64,000 nt of DNA, taken from contig OZ253531.1 of the NCBI GenBank assembly GCA_965262395.1, positions 372,001 through 436,000 on the forward strand, written 5' to 3'. The translations under genes and the position numbers were made by a program. Positions 19,079-27,848 of the stretch are shown piece after piece. Below the pieces are notes generated by a model that worked only from the letters and a program-made list of their open reading frames with translations, did not search any database and had not been told where the DNA came from. Every line of letters begins with the position of its first letter. Position 1 is the first letter of the stretch. This DNA comes from CBDHFF01 sp965262395 (GTDB lineage Bacteria; Pseudomonadota; Alphaproteobacteria; Rickettsiales; Anaplasmataceae).

Positions 19079-19807
19079 CTAATCTTTTCTTTGTGCTTTA
19101 TACTTAAGGTCCATAAAGTGTTTGATATAGGCAATTGCAGTGATGGCTGCCGTATCGCATTTAAGTATATTAGTGCCCAGACTCATTTTGATTAATGCAT
19201 GATGAGATAGTTCTTCGGGTGTAAAGCCGCCCTCTGGACCTATGATTAGAGATATATCATCTGTGTTGAGTGACTGAACAACGTCCTGTGGATCTCTTCC
19301 ATTACCAGTTTCATCGCATATAATTAGACCTCTGGTTGAATTATATAATGTATTGATATTTACAGTCTCTTCTAACTCTGGCACATCAATTCTATTTGAT
19401 TGCTCTGATGCTTCTATGAGCTGTTGCTCGATTCTTTTCGGATTTACTTTCTTGATCATCGTTCGTTGCGTTTGTATTGGCTGAATAGCATTAATGCCTA
19501 ATTCTGTTGATTGTCGAATGATATTATTCATACCAGAGCCTTTAATTGGTGCAAAACATAATCTTAAATTATATTGATAATTGAGAGGACTAGAGATTTG
19601 CTTTAGTATTTCTATATTGGTAATATTTTTGGTTATATCAATAATTCTGCCATGCCATGACCCATCTTGGTTATTGAAGATGCATAGTACATCCTCAACC
19701 TTTGACCTCATTACATTCCTTAGATAATGAGTCTGTTCTTTCTCTAATATAATTAGTGACATTGGTGCCAGTTTTTGTTGTACGTGCAATCTTATTTGTT
19801 GTTTCAT
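19079..19807 (-). CDS. rsmE: 16S rRNA (uracil-1498-N3)-methyltransferase RsmE
   Basis: A SPOUT-class methyltransferase that modifies U1498 of 16S rRNA using S-adenosylmethionine; 242 aa is normal. An N-terminal PUA-like region (QTHYLRNVMRSKVEDVLCIF) is followed by the SPOUT domain. The latter has RQSTELGINAIQPIQTQRT, LIIGPEGGFTPEEL (the family signature) and the C-terminal knot region LGTNILKCDTAAITAI. It is convergent with clpB, 139 nt beyond the clpB-side repeat, and has its own upstream region of about 240 nt shared with secF. Confidence 0.95.
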   Translation of the reverse strand: MKQQIRLHVQQKLAPMSLIILEKEQTHYLRNVMRSKVEDVLCIFNNQDGSWHGRIIDITKNITNIEILKQISSPLNYQYNLRLCFAPIKGSGMNNIIRQSTELGINAIQPIQTQRTMIKKVNPKRIEQQLIEASEQSNRIDVPELEETVNINTLYNSTRGLIICDETGNGRDPQDVVQSLNTDDISLIIGPEGGFTPEELSHHALIKMSLGTNILKCDTAAITAIAYIKHFMDLKYKAQRKD

Positions 19808-20058
19808 TTTTAATTCATATTTGGGATTGTAAAAAATATTATATATCTGAGTAATTAATATATTATACTATGTAATATCTTCATTCTATCAGAACATTTT
19901 CAATACTCATACATTGATCGTATCACAGGTAATGCGACCTAAGGTTATGCGTGGTATATTTATATAGTGCATATGTATTAACCTTCTAAAATAATAGGTT
20001 GATTTACGCTGTTTGTTCCAATATGATTCCACTCTGATTTCTCTTTTTGAGCGTTGTA

Positions 20059-20973
20059 ATGCCGATTCTACCCTTGAGATTCATCAAGGATAATTTATCG
20101 ATTAATTTTGTACGCCTTAGGTATTTTAATATCATAATGAGCTTAGTCTTAATGCTAGGTACTGTTGGGCTGTATTTTGTGAATGGTATTAATTTTGGCA
20201 TAGACTTTACTGGTGGGACAATTATCGAAGTACAATTTGATAATAAGGTTGATACTAATGATGTAAGAGTTTTATTAAATAATAATGGATTTTCTGGCTT
20301 CTCGGTGCAGAATATTGGAAATGATAACCAGGTGATGATTCGTGTCCAAGACCTTGAGCAAGGTGTAACGGAGCAACTTAAATCATTATTGAATGATCAT
20401 TATACTAATATAGATTATAGAAGGGTAGATTATGTGGGTCCACAAGTAGGGGGTGAATTGATATCAAAAGGGATAATAGCGCTATTATCAGCTTTGTTAG
20501 GTATATTCCTGTATTTATTGATACGGTTCAATCTACATTTTGCATTTAGCGGAATGATTTGTCTTTTGCATGATGCATTAGTTACTGTGGGGTTTATTGA
20601 ATTGGTAGGTATTGAATTTAATTTATCGTCAGTTGCTGCAATACTAACTATTGTAGGATATTCAATTAATGATTCAGTAGTAATCTTTGATAGAATTCGT
20701 GAAGGAATGGCGAAATATAAAAATAAAGCTATGAATGCATTGGTGGACAATAGTATCAATAGAACATTATCCAGGACATTTTTAACATCCTTTACTACAA
20801 TTTTGGCATTGATCCCGATCATAGTTTTAGGTGGAGGAGAGATTCAAGATTTTAGTATAATAGTATTATTTGGCATAGTTATTGGTACATATTCTTCTGT
20901 ATTTGTTGCATCTCCAATTTTACTGGTAACGGGGTTAGATCATAAGAAGGTAGACGATGTTATTGTTTCATAG
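20059..20973 (+). CDS. secF: Protein translocase subunit SecF
   Basis: An inner-membrane component of the SecDF complex, which uses the proton motive force to aid Sec export. The frame can start at a TTG (20047), but the ATG at 20059 (MPILPLRFI) looks more natural. TM1 is followed by the signature NGINFGIDFTGGTIIEVQF, then a periplasmic P1-like region to about residue 135. Five further membrane segments include the conserved GYSINDSVVIFDRIRE motif. About 304 aa is a standard length. secD is not adjacent. gatC starts 9 nt after the stop, so the two are probably co-transcribed. Confidence 0.96.
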   Translation: MPILPLRFIKDNLSINFVRLRYFNIIMSLVLMLGTVGLYFVNGINFGIDFTGGTIIEVQFDNKVDTNDVRVLLNNNGFSGFSVQNIGNDNQVMIRVQDLEQGVTEQLKSLLNDHYTNIDYRRVDYVGPQVGGELISKGIIALLSALLGIFLYLLIRFNLHFAFSGMICLLHDALVTVGFIELVGIEFNLSSVAAILTIVGYSINDSVVIFDRIREGMAKYKNKAMNALVDNSINRTLSRTFLTSFTTILALIPIIVLGGGEIQDFSIIVLFGIVIGTYSSVFVASPILLVTGLDHKKVDDVIVS

Positions 20974-20982
20974 GAGAAAGTC

Positions 20983-21279
20983 ATGAGTATTTCTAAAGTA
21001 GAATTGGCAAAAGTTGCAAAACTTTCCAGGATTGTAATAAACGATGAGGACGAAGAAGATATCAGGTCTGTATTATCACAAGTTTTTGATTGGATTGATC
21101 AGCTGCAGGAGGTTGATACTACTGGTGTCAAGCCAATGAGTGGCTTAGATGATATAGTTAATTTACATACTAGAGAAGATGAGGTTGTTGTAAATAATAC
21201 TGCTGAGGATGTATTGATTAATGCACCAAACAGAGAGATGGATTTCTATGTTGTTCCTAAGGTTATTGATAATAGTTAA
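20983..21279 (+). CDS. gatC: Asp-tRNA(Asn)/Glu-tRNA(Gln) amidotransferase subunit C
   Basis: The small stabilising subunit of the GatCAB complex that amidates mischarged Glu-tRNA(Gln) and Asp-tRNA(Asn). At 98 aa it has normal length and the expected pattern: VAKLSRI near the N-terminus, then VFDWIDQLQEVDTTGVKPM and a C-terminal APNREMDFYVVPKVI. A good AGGAGA ribosome-binding site precedes ATG 20983, and secF ends 9 nt upstream. gatA, often next in Rickettsiales, is absent; a heptamer repeat follows instead. Confidence 0.95.
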   Translation: MSISKVELAKVAKLSRIVINDEDEEDIRSVLSQVFDWIDQLQEVDTTGVKPMSGLDDIVNLHTREDEVVVNNTAEDVLINAPNREMDFYVVPKVIDNS

Positions 21280-21403
21280 TGTTGTAATAAATAAAGTAGA
21301 TTAATAATCATTAATTCTGCCAATTAGGTATATATCAATCTATCTTTTTTGTAAGATACAAGTGCAATTTATATTGCTTTATTTTTTGCTTTTCGTATTC
21401 TCT

Positions 21404-21819
21404 GTAAGAAGTAAGAAGTAAGAAGTAAGAAGTAAGAAGTAAGAAGTAAGAAGTAAGAAGTAAGAAGTAAGAAGTAAGAAGTAAGAAGTAAGAAGTAAGA
21501 AGTAAGAAGTAAGAAGTAAGAAGTAAGAAGTAAGAAGTAAGAAGTAAGAAGTAAGAAGTAAGAAGTAAGAAGTAAGAAGTAAGAAGTAAGAAGTAAGAAG
21601 TAAGAAGTAAGAAGTAAGAAGTAAGAAGTAAGAAGTAAGAAGTAAGAAGTAAGAAGTAAGAAGTAAGAAGTAAGAAGTAAGAAGTAAGAAGTAAGAAGTA
21701 AGAAGTAAGAAGTAAGAAGTAAGAAGTAAGAAGTAAGAAGTAAGAAGTAAGAAGTAAGAAGTAAGAAGTAAGAAGTAAGAAGTAAGAAGTAAGAAGTAAG
21801 AAGTAAGAAGTAAGAAGTA
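21404..21819 (+). repeat. Heptanucleotide satellite, about 59 uninterrupted copies
   Basis: The unit GTAAGAA (TTCTTAC on the other strand) runs without visible interruption over about 416 nt. It lies between convergent gatC and carB. On the plus strand every frame meets TAA once per 21 nt; on the minus strand all three frames stay open and would read as repeated Phe-Leu-Leu-Leu-Thr-Ser-Tyr, but no start codon occurs in the array. The rest of the gap (21820-22052) shows only a palindrome TTCTTAAGAA at the array edge and no defensible gene. Confidence 0.98.
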
Positions 21820-22052
21820 TTCTTAAGAAGTAATATTCTTAGATTTTAGACTATTGCCCACATTTTTTCTAAAATATCTGGGCATCTATTAAATGCAACA
21901 TTACAAATCAGATAGGATGAATGCACGCTCATATTATTTTTTGCAATCTGATTTATACGCATTATATAAAATATCATACTCTGTGCTTGGTAATAAAAGG
22001 CCTGACCTATTATACATTACGTTTAGGAATGATGTGCCATATACTATCTATC

Positions 22053-24641
22053 TCATTTACTCGTGTACCATTTTTGAATTGGTTGCACAGGTATATGCCC
22101 AGTCTGTATCGTATATTTTATTGCAGAAAGCAATGCATTAGCACCTCTGATTGTTGTAGTATATGGAATGCTCTTTGTGAGTGCATTGCGTCTTATATTA
22201 CCATCTGTTTTCATATTTTGTAGTCCATCTGACGTATTGATTACAAAATCAATATCATTGTCTATCATCCTATCTAGAATGTTAGGTCGACCTTCACCTA
22301 TTTTATTAATTATCTTTATTTTATCAATAATTTTTGTATTAGCGGGGAGGTTGTTCTTCCCTAATAGATATGGACGGTTATCTGGATGGTTCAGATATTT
22401 ATAGGTGCCATCAGTTGCTAATATTGTACATCCCAAAGATAAAAGATTGGAGGCTATATCCAGTAATTGCTTATTTTTATCTGAGTCTTTGACTGAGATT
22501 AGCGCATGATTCAATTTTGCAGGAAAATTATTTGTGGCCATTTGTGCCTTTGTGAAAGCAATATCAAAATTATTACCCACCCCCATTACTTCTCCAGTAG
22601 ATTTCATTTCTGGTCCAAGTAACACATCAACATTGGGGAATTTATTAAAGGGGAATACTACTGCTTTGACTGCTACGTAATCAATTGGTTTTAGTTCTGC
22701 AATTACTGGATTTCCTGGAATTTCTTTTTGCAGATCTTGATTGATTTGTAAATAACGTGCAAATGAGGACTTTTTTGAAGTTTTAATTGATGCTTCATCA
22801 GTTTGATTTTCTGAGACCTCTCTCAGGAGGTCTTCTATGGTTTGTTTTTCCATGATTACGTTGATTGCCATTTCAACAATAGGCGCCCCAGTGGCTTTAG
22901 CTAAAAATGGCACTGTCCGGCTTGCTCTGGGATTTGCTTCTATTATGTAGATATCTGAATTTTGTATAGCAAATTGAATATTCAAGAATCCCTTTATTTT
23001 TAATTTACATGCCAGTTGGCATGACTGTAATTTTATTTTTGTGATTATTTCGTCCTTAATGTTCTGTGTGGGTAAAATACAAGATGAATCGCCAGAATGA
23101 ATTCCTGCCTGTTCGATATGTTCCATAATACCTAATATACATACATTTTTTCCATCGCAGATAACATCTACATCTACTTCCGTTGCATCTTCGATGAACT
23201 TATCAAGAAGGAAAGGGGACATGGAGCCAGCATTATGGATGTTCATGATGTCTTGCTTGAGATATTTATCAAGATCTGCCTTATTGCGTAAGATGGCCAT
23301 AGACTGCCCTCCTATTACAAATGATGGGCGAATCATGACTGGGTAGCCGAGAATTTCTGCGGCATTGTGGAATCTTTCTGCCTGCTGTGTTTGCGCCTCT
23401 ATTCCAGCTATGTAAGAACCTGAGATTGGACCCCTTATAGGACCTGTATCATATGAAGAAATCTGTAAGAAAGATTCACTATGTATTCTATTTATTTGAT
23501 CATAAAAGCATCTTAGCTCTTCTTCATTCGTTAATTTACCACTGACCATATATCCAGAATATATTTGATCGCCGAGAGTGGTTTTATATTCTGAGTCTGC
23601 AAAATTAGTATTTGATTCAAGATTATAGCCATGTTCAGCCGCTATTTTCTTTGCTAAATCCAATTCTTGTTTATTCCAACTATAGAATGCGAGATCAGCC
23701 GTAATTGGATATTTTTTACCTTTGGCAATTCTTTCGAATGCGTCTAGGGGTATGTACGCCCCAGTACTTATTGTATCTCTTACGTATATAGAGTAAGACG
23801 CTGCCTGTTTCAGCCCAGTACTGCTTATTATTGTAGAAAAATGATTCCTATCTTCAACAAGATCAATTATCTTCATGTCCGTGCCTAATATTTCAAAGCT
23901 ATCATTTTTGCTCTTATATTCTTCTTCCTTTTTTTTATATTTTGGTGAGCCATTTATTGTTTTGATGAAAGATATACCTAGTTTTCCAGATATATAGTTA
24001 TCTTGTAGCCTTAGAAAATGTTTAGCAATATTAAGGGGTGTTTGTCCACCAAGTTGTGAAATAACCCCAGCCACAGCACCAGATTTCGACTCTGCTTTTA
24101 CAACATTTAATAGGTGCTCAGGGGTTATTGGTTCGAAATATAATTTGTCGGGCGTGTCATAGTCTGTAGACATGGTTTCAGGGTTACAGTTCAGCATTAT
24201 TGTTTCATACCCTAATTCTTTTAGTGCCTGGCATGCATGCACACACATATAATCAAATTCAATTCCTTGACCAATTCTATTTGGACCACTACCAATAATA
24301 ATAACTTTCTTCTTGCTGTTTGATGGATATGATTCACAGTGGAGCTTTTCTGAGCCATCAATATTGTAAACAGGTGATTCGTGTGTGCTGTATAAATATG
24401 AGGTGTTAGATGGAAACTCTGCGGCACAGGTATCGATTCTCTTATATACTGAATTCTTGCTGGCGTGTTTATTGCTAAGCTTGAGGAATACACCATAGAG
24501 TATAAGTTTTTTATAGTCAAGTTTTACCCTTGCAAATTCATCTGCAGTTAAGTTGTCTGCTAACTTGCTGAAGAGTATAAGTTTTACCCTTGCAAATTTA
24601 TCTGCAGTTAAGGTGCCTGCTATAATTTCTGATTTACTGCT
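22053..24641 (-). CDS. carB: Carbamoyl-phosphate synthase large subunit, C-terminal half (out of frame with N-terminal half)
   Basis: Second ATP-grasp half plus the C-terminal regulatory domain of CarB, which makes carbamoyl phosphate for pyrimidines and arginine. The frame is open from 24641 down to the stop at 22053. The conserved linker VYKRIDTCAAEF and IIGSGPNRIGQGIEFDY both lie upstream of the first ATG (24248), and my reading finds no ATG, GTG or TTG between 24641 and 24248. This half therefore has no sensible start of its own and must belong to one CarB polypeptide with the neighbouring N-terminal half, which ends in another frame at 24634. A +1 shift (skipping one nt) near 24639 would join them. 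Visible motifs include NCNPETMSTDYDT, IEANPRASRTVPF and an MGS-like C-terminal domain (TILATDGTYKYL). Confidence 0.85.
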   Translation of the reverse strand, partial: SSKSEIIAGTLTADKFARVKLILFSKLADNLTADEFARVKLDYKKLILYGVFLKLSNKHASKNSVYKRIDTCAAEFPSNTSYLYSTHESPVYNIDGSEKLHCESYPSNSKKKVIIIGSGPNRIGQGIEFDYMCVHACQALKELGYETIMLNCNPETMSTDYDTPDKLYFEPITPEHLLNVVKAESKSGAVAGVISQLGGQTPLNIAKHFLRLQDNYISGKLGISFIKTINGSPKYKKKEEEYKSKNDSFEILGTDMKIIDLVEDRNHFSTIISSTGLKQAASYSIYVRDTISTGAYIPLDAFERIAKGKKYPITADLAFYSWNKQELDLAKKIAAEHGYNLESNTNFADSEYKTTLGDQIYSGYMVSGKLTNEEELRCFYDQINRIHSESFLQISSYDTGPIRGPISGSYIAGIEAQTQQAERFHNAAEILGYPVMIRPSFVIGGQSMAILRNKADLDKYLKQDIMNIHNAGSMSPFLLDKFIEDATEVDVDVICDGKNVCILGIMEHIEQAGIHSGDSSCILPTQNIKDEIITKIKLQSCQLACKLKIKGFLNIQFAIQNSDIYIIEANPRASRTVPFLAKATGAPIVEMAINVIMEKQTIEDLLREVSENQTDEASIKTSKKSSFARYLQINQDLQKEIPGNPVIAELKPIDYVAVKAVVFPFNKFPNVDVLLGPEMKSTGEVMGVGNNFDIAFTKAQMATNNFPAKLNHALISVKDSDKNKQLLDIASNLLSLGCTILATDGTYKYLNHPDNRPYLLGKNNLPANTKIIDKIKIINKIGEGRPNILDRMIDNDIDFVINTSDGLQNMKTDGNIRRNALTKSIPYTTTIRGANALLSAIKYTIQTGHIPVQPIQKWYTSK
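24497..24631 (-). repeat. In-frame tandem duplication in the CarB linker
   Basis: The block ACCCTTGCAAATT-ATCTGCAGTTAAG occurs twice, 60 nt apart (about 24526-24552 and 24586-24612). It is flanked by copies of AGAGTATAAGTTTT at 24497 and 24572; the first copy carries 15 extra nt. Read on the minus strand in the C-terminal carB frame it gives LTADKFARVKL and LTADEFARVKL 20 residues apart. The duplication preserves frame and lies next to the frameshift. Confidence 0.9.
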
Positions 24642-26697
24642 CTATAGAGAATCCTAGTGAGTGAAGCTTATCTATATAGTATTTTAGTCGAGGATCATTT
24701 AGTACTAGCTTAAGATGTGCGTCATATTTTATTTGGGCTATATTTTTCTTCTCTTCTTCATTTAAATATTCTGTTATCTTATTGCTTAAGTCATTAAAGA
24801 TCTTTTTCAATAACGCATACATTTCTGCTGGCGTAGACGAATTTTGTCTTTGTTCTTCTATTCTTTTCTTTTGATTATTTAGAAATTCTTTAGATAGAGT
24901 GTCATCTTTATATAGGTAAGAATTAAGGTATTTTTTAAATATATTATCCTCATACTTCTGATTGTGGATCTTGGTGTTGGGTTGTTCATGAAGCTCGTCT
25001 GCAAGCCTGCAGTAATCTACAATTATCTTATCTAAGAGGGTACAATCTTGGGCATCATTTGCATCAAATTTCTTGCGCTCGAGTGCATTAAACTCATTTA
25101 TGAGTTCTTCTATCTTCTTTATAGTTACTTCACGTGTATCATAATTCAAGGTTATTTTATCTAGTTCTTCATCTATTTTTTCCTGTGGCATCTCCTCCTT
25201 ACTGTGCTCTTCAATGAGTCCCTTTACTCCTTCCACACATTCTTCTTTATTATTAAGTATAGTGGCTAGCTGATTCACGAACCAAAAATCCCATGAGGTT
25301 ATTTTACATGCCTCCTCTGGCTTCATGCCATATCTTAGTGCCTTCAATATATCGAATAATCTTTCTGGAGTTAATTTTTTCATTTTATTTTTCAATGCTT
25401 CTGATTCTGTGTCTTTCATTGAATCTTCCGTATTTAGGCTAAGAATACCACGCTTCGTTATATCTATATCCAATGATAGTAAGGCTTTATTCAGAGCCTC
25501 TGTGAAAGATCTTCCAACCGCCATTACTTCTCCAACAGCACACATTGATATAGATAATTCAGGTTGATCAATTTTAAATTTCTCAAAATTGAATTTTGGT
25601 ATCTTGATTACTACATAGTCCAACGTTGGTTCAAAAGAGGCTGGGATAGATGGAGCGCAATCATTTGAGATTTCATCCAGTGTGAATCCTACAGCAAGCT
25701 TGGCGGCGACTCTGGCGATGGGGTAACCAGTAGCTTTTGAGGCCAAAGCAGAAGATCTGGAGACACGTGGATTCATTTCGATCACGTATAGCTCTAATTC
25801 CTCGCTGTTTGGATTTATAGCAAATTGTACATTACAGCCTCCAGAATCAACTCCTATCTCACGTAATATTTTTATTGAGGCATTTCTCATTGCCTGAAAT
25901 TCATTGTCTCGTAAAGTAATGGCTGGTGCCACGGTGATGCTGTCTCCAGTGTGCACCCCAACTGGATCAACATTCTCTATAGTACATACTACAATGCAGT
26001 TATCCTTCTTATCTCGCACTACTTCTAATTCAAATTCTTTCCATCCTAAGATAGATTGATCTATTTGTATTTCATTAATTGGGGATAATTTAAGTCCTTC
26101 TTCTGCCTTATGTATAAATTCTTCATGATTAAAGGCAATGCCGCCACCAGCTCCTCCAAGCGTGAAAGATGCCCTGATAATCGCTGGTAATCCAATTTCT
26201 TTTAATGCTTCAAGTGCTTCAGGCATATTGTAGGCTACTCTGTTAGGAGGAGATTTTAAGCCACATTTTTTGACCACCTCACCAAATATTTTGCGATCTT
26301 CAGCTTTTTTTATTGACTCTATTTTTGCGCCTATTATCTGAACATTGTTTAAAATCTTTTCTGACTCAGCTCTCTTGGCCTCTCTCTCGTGAAGCTGCAT
26401 GGCTATATTTAGAGCCGTTTGCCCTCCAACGGTTGGTAATATTGCATCTACCTTTTCTAATTTTATTATGTCTTCGACTACTTCTGGAGTAATAGGCTCA
26501 ATATATGTTTTATCTGCCATGGCATGATCTGTCATGATCGTTGCTGGATTAGAGTTAATAAGTATTATTTTATAGCCTTCTTCCTTCAATGCCTTGCATG
26601 CTTGGGTGCCAGAATAATCAAATTCACATGCCTGGCCGATTATGATAGGGCCAGATCCTATGATCAATATAGTTTTGATATCTTCTCTCTTAGGCAT
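24634..26697 (-). CDS. carB: Carbamoyl-phosphate synthase large subunit, N-terminal half (ends at frameshift)
   Basis: First ATP-grasp half of CarB, starting MPKREDIKTILIIGSGPIII with the family motifs ACEFDYSGTQACKALKEEGY, NSNPATIMTD, VGGQTALN and VIEMNPRVSRSSALASKATG. At 687 aa it is about 130 longer than the same half in E. coli. The extra sequence lies in the oligomerisation region, between WFVNQLATILNNKEEC and LHSLGFSIEQ, and is charged and coiled-coil-like. The frame stops at 24634 just where the linker to the second half should begin; the second half continues in another frame. It is either a pseudogene in formation, a programmed shift or a sequence error. carA is not in the window. 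Confidence 0.88.
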   Translation of the reverse strand: MPKREDIKTILIIGSGPIIIGQACEFDYSGTQACKALKEEGYKIILINSNPATIMTDHAMADKTYIEPITPEVVEDIIKLEKVDAILPTVGGQTALNIAMQLHEREAKRAESEKILNNVQIIGAKIESIKKAEDRKIFGEVVKKCGLKSPPNRVAYNMPEALEALKEIGLPAIIRASFTLGGAGGGIAFNHEEFIHKAEEGLKLSPINEIQIDQSILGWKEFELEVVRDKKDNCIVVCTIENVDPVGVHTGDSITVAPAITLRDNEFQAMRNASIKILREIGVDSGGCNVQFAINPNSEELELYVIEMNPRVSRSSALASKATGYPIARVAAKLAVGFTLDEISNDCAPSIPASFEPTLDYVVIKIPKFNFEKFKIDQPELSISMCAVGEVMAVGRSFTEALNKALLSLDIDITKRGILSLNTEDSMKDTESEALKNKMKKLTPERLFDILKALRYGMKPEEACKITSWDFWFVNQLATILNNKEECVEGVKGLIEEHSKEEMPQEKIDEELDKITLNYDTREVTIKKIEELINEFNALERKKFDANDAQDCTLLDKIIVDYCRLADELHEQPNTKIHNQKYEDNIFKKYLNSYLYKDDTLSKEFLNNQKKRIEEQRQNSSTPAEMYALLKKIFNDLSNKITEYLNEEEKKNIAQIKYDAHLKLVLNDPRLKYYIDKLHSLGFSIEQ

Positions 26698-26772
26698 AAT
26701 GCTTCCTTATAACTTATCAATCTGTATTGTAACAACATGGGATTTTAAAATAAACAGCAAAATATTATTTGT

Positions 26773-27705
26773 TTAATACTTAATATTACTTAGAGGGTGT
26801 TTAGTGAAGACTATATCTTGCAATTTTTTATTTGCAATATGTGTATATATTTGTGTAGTAGATATACTAGAGTGTCCCAAAAGCTCCTGAATGATCCTTA
26901 TATCGGCACCATTATCCAAGAGATGTGTCGCAAAAGAATGCCGAATTACATGTGGCGAGACCTTCTTTGGATCAATATTCACTCCTAGAGCAAGCTCTTT
27001 AAATAATTGGCCAACTCTTTGTCGGGTGATTGGAGTGTCTTTGTTATCTTTTTTTGCTCTGCTATCTCCAGGGAATAGCCAAATAGATTGTTGTAAACAA
27101 AATAATTGCCTAATTTCCAAATATTTGCGCAAGGCAGATAAGGTGTATTTGCCAAAAATCAGGAGCCTTTCTTTCCCTCCTTTTCCTATAATTCTAATAC
27201 TGTTATCTTGATGCCTTAGCATATAATTTATATCATTGATCTTAATATTGATTAGTTCTGAAATCCTTGCCCCAGAGGAATACAGCATTTCTAATACTAA
27301 ATTAAGGCGTAGTCCTTCTTTTGATTTATTGCAACTTGCTCCCTCTAATAATTTATGTACTATATCTGTTGATAAAGTTTTAGGTAAATTTCTTTCTTGT
27401 TTTGGTTTACATATTCTAGCAGTTGGATTGCATTTTATAATGCCATCGGAGAGTAAGAATTTATAAAATTGCTTAATTGCAGTTATCTTTCTGGATAAGG
27501 AGCTGGCTTTGAAGCCACGTTTTGCAAGATTCTGCATATAATTCCTTATATGCTCCGTGCTTAAATCTTCTAAGGAGGCCTCCTTTTCTGTATAGCGCAT
27601 CATTGCCCTGATATCTGAAGCATAACTATTTATAGTATTTTCTGCAGTGCATCTCTCAGTCACTAACATTTCTAGAAAATTTTCTATATAAATATTTTGA
27701 TTCAT
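26773..27705 (-). CDS. xerD: Tyrosine site-specific recombinase XerD
   Basis: A 310-aa tyrosine recombinase that resolves chromosome dimers at dif with XerC and FtsK. The N-terminal SAM-like domain has FLEMLVTERCTAENTINSYA and FKASSLSRKITAIKQFYKFL. The catalytic residues are visible: Arg147 in SGARISEL, Lys in GKGGKERLL, His252-x2-Arg255 in SPHVIRHSFATHLL, His278 in LLGHSS and Tyr287 in QIYTH. The phrases GADIRIIQ and KASSLSRK resemble XerD more than XerC. The frame extends to an ATG at 27738, but 27705 (MNQNIYIENF) gives the normal N-terminus. No phage or integron context surrounds it, so a housekeeping role is likely. Confidence 0.85.
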   Translation of the reverse strand: MNQNIYIENFLEMLVTERCTAENTINSYASDIRAMMRYTEKEASLEDLSTEHIRNYMQNLAKRGFKASSLSRKITAIKQFYKFLLSDGIIKCNPTARICKPKQERNLPKTLSTDIVHKLLEGASCNKSKEGLRLNLVLEMLYSSGARISELINIKINDINYMLRHQDNSIRIIGKGGKERLLIFGKYTLSALRKYLEIRQLFCLQQSIWLFPGDSRAKKDNKDTPITRQRVGQLFKELALGVNIDPKKVSPHVIRHSFATHLLDNGADIRIIQELLGHSSISTTQIYTHIANKKLQDIVFTKHPLSNIKY

Positions 27706-27848
27706 AATTTTAATCTGTACATCAGTGACAATCAACATATGCGATGAGTGCTAAAGAAGTCAAGAAATGTCTATAGTAATATATTATTATATTATATTTT
27801 ATATAGAAGAAGCGCCATCTATTAAATAGAAATGTATGTGTGTTTTCT

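Noticed and set aside
18965..19195. 76-aa plus-strand frame between clpB and rsmE
   Set aside because: About half of it is antisense to the rsmE 3' end; no ribosome-binding site and no recognisable domain.
21404..21819. Could the heptamer encode a repeat peptide on the minus strand?
   Set aside because: All minus frames are open, but there is no ATG, GTG or TTG within the array and nothing leads into it from either side.
21893..22223. 82-aa and 100-aa plus-strand frames downstream of the heptamer array
   Set aside because: Antisense to the end of carB for part of their length and with random composition; no ribosome-binding site.
24221..24520. 99-aa minus-strand frame between the carB halves
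   Set aside because: A shifted frame of the carB linker; the true frame there contains VYKRIDTCAAEF.
26773..27705. Integrase of a mobile island
   Set aside because: Best similarity is to housekeeping XerD; no attachment repeats, phage or transposition genes nearby.
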